This document shows positions 57,527 through 64,000 of a stretch of DNA of 64,000 nucleotides, one piece after another. The translations under genes and the position numbers were made by a program. Positions within the stretch are counted from its first letter, which is position 1, and the number at the start of each line of letters is the position of its first letter. Origin of the DNA: Ostrinia nubilalis. Its lineage: Eukaryota > Arthropoda > Insecta > Lepidoptera > Crambidae. A model generated the notes under the pieces. That model was not told the origin of the DNA. It did no database searches and saw nothing but the letters and a program-made list of their open reading frames with translations. Location: contig NC_087108.1 of NCBI RefSeq assembly GCF_963855985.1, forward strand, positions 10,372,001 to 10,436,000. The letters run 5' to 3'.

Positions 57527-58150
57527 TCAATAGTGAGGAGATCTTATAAAATGGTAACCCTGATTTTCATTGTCATTCAAGTGCTCTTTCTTCGCATAGG
57601 CTTCTGTGATTTGGCCAAGGGCCACACACATTGCGATAACATTATGCGCCATTGATTTGACAGCAGCGGAGTGAAGTCTTGCGACTTTGCAAAATGATAC
57701 CCTGTAATCGTAGCGCATATAGACATAGACGGGGCGGGGCACATAGCTCGTAGAGCTGATGGCCGCTGGGGCAGGAAAGTTCTTGAGTGGCGACCACGAG
57801 CCGAAAGACGTAGCGTGGGCAGGCCTCCCACTAGGTGGACCGACGATCTGGTGAAGGTCGCGGGAGGTGCCTGTATGCGAGCGGTGCAGGATCGGTCTTC
57901 GTGGAAATCCTTGGGGGAGGCCTTTGTCCAGCAGTGGACGTCTTTTCGGCTGAAACGAACGAACGAACGATACGTATTACCACTATTTACCAGACATTAC
58001 TATTTATTGTATACTCGCCGGATTACACGTAGGAGCACGCGCGTTACAGCTTCGGCCTTGCATTATTATAAGATCTTGTTCCGCCATTTTTCGAACTTCC
58101 TCCGTGAGGATATCCCCGCCGAATTCTATGATAAACCTATCAAAAGTCAT
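57527..58150 (-). CDS. Possible small two-exon gene, 98 aa, unknown
   Basis: Exon 1 (58029-58150) begins ATG and encodes MTFDRFIIEFGGDILTEEVR, then EQDLIIMQGR. Exon 2 (57527-57701) encodes VSFCKVARLHSAAVKSMAHN, then ALGQITEAYAKKEHL, ending RSPHY and TGA. A CAG acceptor follows a pyrimidine-poor ATTACAG; the donor AC|GTGTAA is weak, but the phases (2/2) join. The residues look protein-like and helical; I recognise no family. A LINE 3' end (57727-57972) occupies most of the intron. It could be a real small gene, part of a larger one, or chance. Confidence 0.3.
57727..57972 (+). mobile_element. LINE 3' end with (GAAC)n tail
   Basis: GGGGCACATAGCTCGTAGAG...CCCACTAGGTGGACCGACGA...CTGAAACGAACGAACGAACG. 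It is close in sequence to the copies at 30919, 43572 and 63928. Confidence 0.7.
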
Positions 58151-58349
58151 ATTCTGCAATGTCAAAATTAATTTGCCGAAATTCGCCGAGCCAGCTATGT
58201 CAAATAATATTATTAGGTGTCAAACAGGATACGTTCAGAAATTAATATTACGATTTTAAAGATATGACAAGACAACTTTTTATTGACGAAGTTGCTGGGA
58301 CAGCTAGAAACTATTTTTTTTCCGGCACTTTAAGAAAATAATAAATGAA

Positions 58350-58520
58350 TGAAAACGCAGCGTGGGACGTCCACCCACAAGGTGGACCGACGACCTGATA
58401 AAGGTAGCGGGAAGGCGCTGGATGCAGGCCGCTACCAACCGTGCGATGTGGAAGTCATTGGGGGAGGCCTATGTTCAGTAGTGGACGTCCTGTGGCTGAA
58501 ATGATGATGATGATGATGAA
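58350..58520 (+). mobile_element. LINE 3' end with (GATG)n tail
   Basis: GTGGGACGTCCACCCACAAG...GGGGGAGGCCTATGTTCAGT...GATGATGATGATGATG. Confidence 0.7.
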
Positions 58521-58939
58521 ATGAATGAAAATGACAAATCTTCGAACGTGTATAATACCGTGCCAAAGTAATCATATAATTTTGGCACCTTAATAACTAT
58601 TGCCGTTTTTGTTGTAAAGATCATGCAGCGCTACTTGCGGATATTATTGGAAAGAAAACTATGTAGGCTCTAGAACTGAAGCCGCTTTAACGAACACGAA
58701 GTGCTCATACAATGCGGCGTATTTTCTTCCAGTCTTTAGTCAGGACTTTAGTCGAATTAAAACCCCGGTTGAACGTGATATAGCCGCACTAGAATACGGT
58801 GCTTTTTTGCATTTCGTTCCGGTGTCGACCGAATGTTATCACGATGTATGTGGCCCAGGGGTTACTGTAGCCGCTAAGGTTTGAAACTTCTTGCTTAAAA
58901 TATTGTAGTCTTTGGCATAGACTACGACGGTAGTCATGG

Positions 58940-59275
58940 AGATAGGAGTTTGTTATCTCGTGTCAGATGTAAATGGTGAAAAGAAAACTCATGATTCGTG
59001 TTATTTTTATGCAATATGTAGGTATTTTATAAAAGTGGAACCCCGAGTGATCTCCAAAACCCATTCTATTATTATATACGATTCGGCTTCGATATCTATA
59101 ATACAATAGGAGTTTATTTCATGTGTCAGATGACAAGGGTGGAAACAACCTACGATTCATGTTGTTTATTTACGTGCAATATGTGGGCATATTATAAAAG
59201 TGGAATGCCGAGTTGTATTTCTAAAACTTGTTCTATTATTTTATACTATTTGGCTGCGACTCGGCGTGACGACAA
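58940..59275. repeat. Two diverged tandem copies, about 160 bp
   Basis: GTGTCAGATGTAAATGG...TATGCAATATGTAGG...ATAAAAGTGGAAC...CTATTATT recurs as GTGTCAGATGACAAGG...GTGCAATATGTGGG...ATAAAAGTGGAAT...CTATTATT. Non-coding. Confidence 0.6.
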
Positions 59276-59525
59276 TACAAAACATTTTTCGCGAATCGGT
59301 GTTCATACATTCACACAATACAATCAATGTGATTTAGACGCCATGTTGTCATAAACGACATATTATAAAATCGCTGTGATTTAATATTCATAATCATTAA
59401 TTTTATGGCAAGTGTCCATCAGGAATCATTGTTCTTACACACAGAATTGTATTATTTCGCTTTCGGGTAGTAATATGTCAAAATTGTTGGTTCTTAGGCG
59501 AACAATGTATGGAGAACGAACATTG

Positions 59526-59860
59526 TCCTTTCAAGCGTCTAACTTAAGCGGTTTTGATTTTTCATACAAAAGGATTTTCCCGCTAATTCCCGTTCCCGTG
59601 GGAATTCCTAAGTATCCTATAACCTGCCCAGAAGTATGAAGAATAATTGTACCAAGTTTCGTTAAAATCCGTCGAGTAGTTTTTGTTTCTATAAGGAACA
59701 TACAGACAGACAGACAAAAATTTTACTGATTGCATTTTTGGCATCAGTATCGATCACTAATCACCCCCTGATAGTTATTTTGAAAATATATTTCATGTAC
59801 AGAATTGACCTCTCTAGATACAGATTTATTATAAGTATAGATTAATTATTTTCGCACACC
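59526..59860 (-). mobile_element. Helitron-like internal fragment
   Basis: CGCTAATTCCCGTTCCCGTG and the GACAGACAGACAAAAATTTT region match the reverse complement of 51910-52215. Termini are missing. Confidence 0.5.
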
Positions 59861-59944
59861 AATTTAATTGAGTTTTTTTTTTAAGATTATATTAGCAATT
59901 TGTATTGCACAAATTACTAATAGTCCCGTTAGCCCCTACCACAA

Positions 59945-60050
59945 TACGAGTAGTCGAGCGGCGCCGCGGCGGTGGGATTCGAACCCGTGTTCCTCGGATC
60001 TCGAATCGCCCAGTCCGACCACTTCACCGTTGGGCTATCGTGGCTACGAC
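59945..60050 (-). mobile_element. tRNA-derived SINE
   Basis: The minus strand has an A-box-like TAGCCCAACGGTGAAGTGG and a B box GGGTTCGAATCCC at tRNA spacing, with CGATTCGAGATCCGAGGAAC between them. Too diverged to be a tRNA gene. Confidence 0.6.
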
Positions 60051-60320
60051 CCTCTGAGCCTCTGACTCATTAAACTGCGAATTTTTACCGTCCCCAACAT
60101 GTTTTTATAAATGCATAACAAGGCAGGTATTTGACCGCAATCGCACCTGGTGTTAAGTGAGATGCAGTCTAGGTTGGTAAATGTCTGCCCTGTAAGTGCC
60201 TATTCACTCTCGCCTTGAAGAAGCCCGGATTATATTGTTCGGGAATGACAGCAGCAGGCAGCGAATTCCAGTCCCTAGCTGATCGCATTATAAAAGAGTT
60301 TATCAAAACTGTACAGCTGT

Positions 60321-60951
60321 ACAGAAGAAGTAAAGATTACGCTCTTTAAGGCATATTGCCAGAGTATGTACACGGGAAACCTGTGGGTAAGTCATACCAA
60401 AAGATCGCTAGAAACCCTTCGCATCCAATATAATAATGTCTTTAGGATGATGTTGGGGCTGCCACGTTTCTGTAGTGCATCGGGGATGTTTGCGGAATAC
60501 CAAACTGATGGCTTCAATGCTATCATCCGCAAAAAAACGGTATCCCTTATTAACAGGGTGCGAGGCAGTCGCAACAGCATACTCAAGACACTAGCGGACA
60601 GGTTAACATCTCCGCTATGGAAATGCTTCGTGCAGAGAGTGATCACGGGAACCTGCCCGCCTTGTTGTGATCTCAATTGATAATTTATTTATTATTTGAT
60701 TTTAATTTTATTTTTGGTTTGATTCTGATTTTAATTTAATTTTAAATTCCTGATTCTAATTTAATCTGATTTTAATTTGATATTACTTATTTTTAATTGT
60801 TTGATGCCCATTTTAATTTTAATTTTAATTTAATTGTTTGAAATATTTTTACTAACCATTTATTGTTTAAGCACAAATTGTTACTAACCCATATGGATAC
60901 TGTTTATCTGAAATAAATGATATTATTATTATTATTATTATAAAACCCTTA
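60321..60951 (+). mobile_element. LINE C-terminal coding fragment and (ATT)n tail
   Basis: A frame of about 115 residues ending at 60680 reads TLFKAYCQSMYTGNLW, LRIQYNNVFRMMLGLPR and SASGMF, matching the C-terminal region of insect LINE reverse transcriptases. It is followed by a TTTTAATTT-rich 3' region and an (ATT)n tail. Confidence 0.7.
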
Positions 60952-61954
60952 GTGCGAGCTGGTGGGATGTCGACAATGTAGAGATGGTACGCTAACCTGC
61001 GTCCGGTTCCCCGTTTATGGAAGGATGTAGGTACGTACATTCTAAAGAGCTTCGAGTCATTCTTACCTATTTTTAAGGGCAAGGGATATACAACCCAAGA
61101 AATAAGTACTACATTTCTAAGCAGACTTGTAATATTTTTTTCTCCAAAAATCTCGCTACACAAGAAAAGATATTACAAGAAAACCTACAGTATGTGTAAT
61201 GCATTACTACGAAATCTCAAGAATTGCCTGATAGACTGCTGTATCTTATAAATATCAATCACTTTTTAATGACCATTTTGCATGTTGAAAATGTAAAGCA
61301 GAATAGTAAGCACTGTTTATAAATTATAATATAGACCTTGTATGTACAATACCTATTTTATGCAAATAAATGTTTCTATTTGAAACCAAACATGCACTAC
61401 CTAGACCTCAGATCATAGAAAGAGAATAGATATGAAGTCGCGCGTAACTACAACGAGAACCAGTGTCCCCACATTTCCCCCACCACAGCTCCCACACACA
61501 CATTCAACTGTGTAAAAACAAAGCGACTGAGAGTCTACGACAACATGTGCAACCGGCTTAAAAGTGCTGTGATTGGCCAGAAGGCGTGCCTTATGGCCAA
61601 TCAATGGCCGCGTGACGTGACGCACACTTTGAAAAAAGCAATTAGAGAGAAGAAAGATAAAATGGAGTCGATAAGATATCGATACTTTAAATCCTGGGGG
61701 CAAGGCTCGAAATTGGTTTAAAAAATGCTTGTATGAAAACCTTTTTATTATTATACGTTATTATTATGTTCTTTAACGATTTTTGCATAAAGGAGTCAGT
61801 TCCATTTTGTATGGACGAAAAACTCAGAATCAATTATTGGGACTAAATGAAGTTACATACCTTATATTAATTTACCCCAACCAAAGCTCAATGTCGTTAT
61901 CGATGGAGTATAGAAGTTATAGACTGACAAAGTTTGTATGAAAAGTCATGGGTA

Positions 61955-63024
61955 GGGGAGAGGGGGGCAGCTTTGGACAGGGGCAGCTTAGAACAAATGA
62001 ATTTAAAAATCACTGGTTTAGGCTACAATGGTATAAATAATAATTTATATTGCCAGCACTGATGCGCATAGCCGTCACATCTCATTTTTAATATCTAACT
62101 GTAGGTTAACCGGCAAAAGTGGTTTTTTGTTTTTGACTGCCAATTTCGCACTTTTTTATTTTGGTTCTAAGGATTTTGTGGACGTAGTTTTATAAAATAG
62201 TGAGTGGTTTGTTTACTATATGGAAGTTTAAATAGTTTCAATGTAGATTTGATAAGAAATTGCGATATAAAAGTATGTTCCGTTATTAAATTTATGTTTT
62301 TTTCTGGAAATATACCCATGGGGCAGCTTTGAACGAAATGGTTGGGGCACCTTTGAACTTTATCAATTTTCTTTTTTAAGTGGTATTATGAAACCTTAAG
62401 TTTTCTAATACTTCGTAGAAGGTTTTTACATAAAAAATAAGCAGATTGCTTTACTGTGACAGATAAAATTTCAAGCTGGTTGAAGTCCGGGCAAAAGCTA
62501 GTTTTAGTAGTTGATTGATATTTTTTAAATTATGCAGTTTTGTCTTTGATGTGTCATTAAACAGAAAGTTTATTAGTATTTAGTTAATTGATATATCTTA
62601 TATTTACTTTTTTTTAATAATATCCCTAAGTTTTGTGTTACTTTGTACAGAGTGATGTAAAATAAAATAAACATGTTAAATTGATCCCAAATGACACTGA
62701 TCATTTAAAATTTTGTTTATTAATTATTTTAAAAATACACATTCATAAATATTCAGTTTTATTTCATTGAAAAAAATACTAATTCAAAACTGCCCCAGGC
62801 GTGTTCAAGGCTGCCCCGACTACGGGGCAGTTTGGAACGTTTACAGGTCTGTGCAAAAATCTAAATATCTTAATAAGCGTTCATGAATAATTAAGAAGAA
62901 CATCATTATTTTGTTGTGTGATAACCATGACCTCTATCTAGGAAGAAAAAAATAATGAAATCGTTCAAATTTGGAAGATATTTAATAAAGTATAAAAATT
63001 GTTCAAAGCTGCCCCCCTCTCCCC
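61955..63024. mobile_element. 1.07 kb TIR element flanked by TA
   Basis: GGGGAGAGGGGGGCAGCTTT starts it; AAAGCTGCCCCCCTCTCCCC ends it. TA flanks both ends. Subterminal GGGGCAGCTTTGAAC-like motifs recur inside (62320, 62345, 62795, 62825). No transposase frame found. Confidence 0.75.
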
Positions 63025-63927
63025 TATATTAGTAGTATGATTTTTACCAGTATTTACAATATTGGTAATATATTATTATTTACTTTAATAATAATAACAG
63101 GATCACTGTAATTATTATTAACTACTATCGCGCATTAACTTTTTAATTATGGCGAAATTCGTACCGCCTATGTTTATCAAAAATAATGCCTATATTAGGC
63201 TTTCAACTAGCTCTTATAGTAATTACATAGTTGACAGTTACTAATCCCTTCTACTATTGTTATTGTTTTTGTAAAAACTTAAAAATCGCAAGCAACTCAT
63301 GATTTTTTCATTCAAAATTAGAAAATAGAAAATAATAATTTACTTCTATTTATCGATAATAGGAAACCGTATTAGAACACGAGCCCTGCACTATGTTACG
63401 ACCGGCACATGCGGCCGTACTGTGTATTTTCACGCGTCAGTGGATATCGGAAGAAATAAAATACATTGCGCAGTAGTTACGCATGACATAAAGTGGTTGC
63501 TAACTAAATCGTCAATGTACAACGTGTTTGAATTTTTATCACCACTAATTTCGATATCGCAGTAAATGTCACGGCACTGAATTCGTTCGTAAAAATGTTT
63601 AGTTTTTTTTATTTATAAGCAAAATACCAATGGATTTGCAATACTTACATGTGGTAAATGACTTCATTGTTCCTGTAGTTCTTCGTTTCACTTATGTTAT
63701 TGCACGTTACGACGCATTATCCAACAATATCGGAGAACATTTCCTCAGTACGACTGAATCGCGACTAACCTGGCGTCGCGGGCGATGTTCGTTTCTGGGC
63801 ATATCGCGGAGACACGCGCCACGCCCCCGTTTCACATCTATTCCCTTCTATGATCTGAGACCTAGACTAAGTTTTTATGCAGTAACCAAATGTACCTATT
63901 TACTATTATTTATACATAATTGCCGTT

Positions 63928-64000
63928 GGAAGGAAAGTTGTCGAGTGGCGACCACGGGCTGGACAGGCCTCCCACTAGGTGGACCGACGATCTGGTAAAG
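63928..64000 (+). mobile_element. LINE 3' end running off the window
   Basis: GTCGAGTGGCGACCACGGGC then CCCACTAGGTGGACCGACGA, the same family as 57727-57972, cut by the window end. Confidence 0.6.

Larger units (their letters stand above)
58151..64000. other. Intergenic, transposon-rich; no firm gene
   Basis: Besides the elements listed, 61400-61720 has inverted CCAAT motifs (GATTGGCC at 61572, GGCCAATCAATGGCC at 61597), which could belong to a promoter of a gene outside the window. Nothing else can be supported. Confidence 0.4.

Noticed and set aside
59945..60050. tRNA gene on the minus strand
   Set aside because: A and B boxes are present but stems do not pair and related copies occur elsewhere; a SINE.
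63630..63998. 122-codon open frame at the right edge
   Set aside because: No recognisable protein pattern, and its end overlaps LINE sequence.

Overview
This is an insect nuclear window, almost certainly from a moth or butterfly. It is AT-rich and full of introns. It carries repeat families I associate with Lepidoptera: Helitrons ending in CTAG between A and T, LINE 3' ends with GATGAT or GAACGAAC tails, tRNA-derived SINEs and many palindromic MITEs. Nothing bacterial is present. All exon models were built by hand from splice sites and reading phase.

Layout. (1) 1-5794: intron or flank of a fatty acid synthase-like (FAS-like) gene, filled by nested transposons: a foldback element interrupted by a 3.7 kb hAT-type element and a 762 bp deletion derivative, each with a perfect 8 bp target duplication. 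(2) 5795-13167 (+): the last 11 exons of the FAS-like gene; its 5' part is left of the window. (3) 13860-27015 (+): a complete cytoplasmic asparaginyl-tRNA synthetase in 10 exons, 549 aa. Exon 5 is followed by 12 further partial copies on a 164 bp period. Exon 9 is followed by more than a dozen partial copies. The last exon has a decaying duplicate. (4) 28492-53930 (-): a second, complete FAS-like gene, 39 exons and 2,340 aa by phase-consistent assembly, convergent with the synthetase. (5) 53931-64000: upstream flank with a TATA/initiator promoter, a weak two-exon gene candidate, and mostly transposon remains.

Main biological reading. The complete FAS-like protein keeps the animal FAS domain order (KS-AT-DH-ER-KR-ACP-TE) but has lost key residues in KS (both His), DH (His), KR (glycine motif), ACP (phosphopantetheine Ser) and TE (Ser and His). 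The AT site and the ER glycine motif look intact. The partial paralogue at 5795-13167 shares the KR, ACP and TE losses, so the pair descends from an already degenerate ancestor. The two paralogues flank AsnRS in opposite orientations. The complete gene resembles a scaffold or acyl-binding pseudo-synthase more than a working FAS.

The synthetase arrays repeat exon 3' ends together with their 5' splice sites, giving long runs of decoy or potentially usable donors inside a housekeeping gene.
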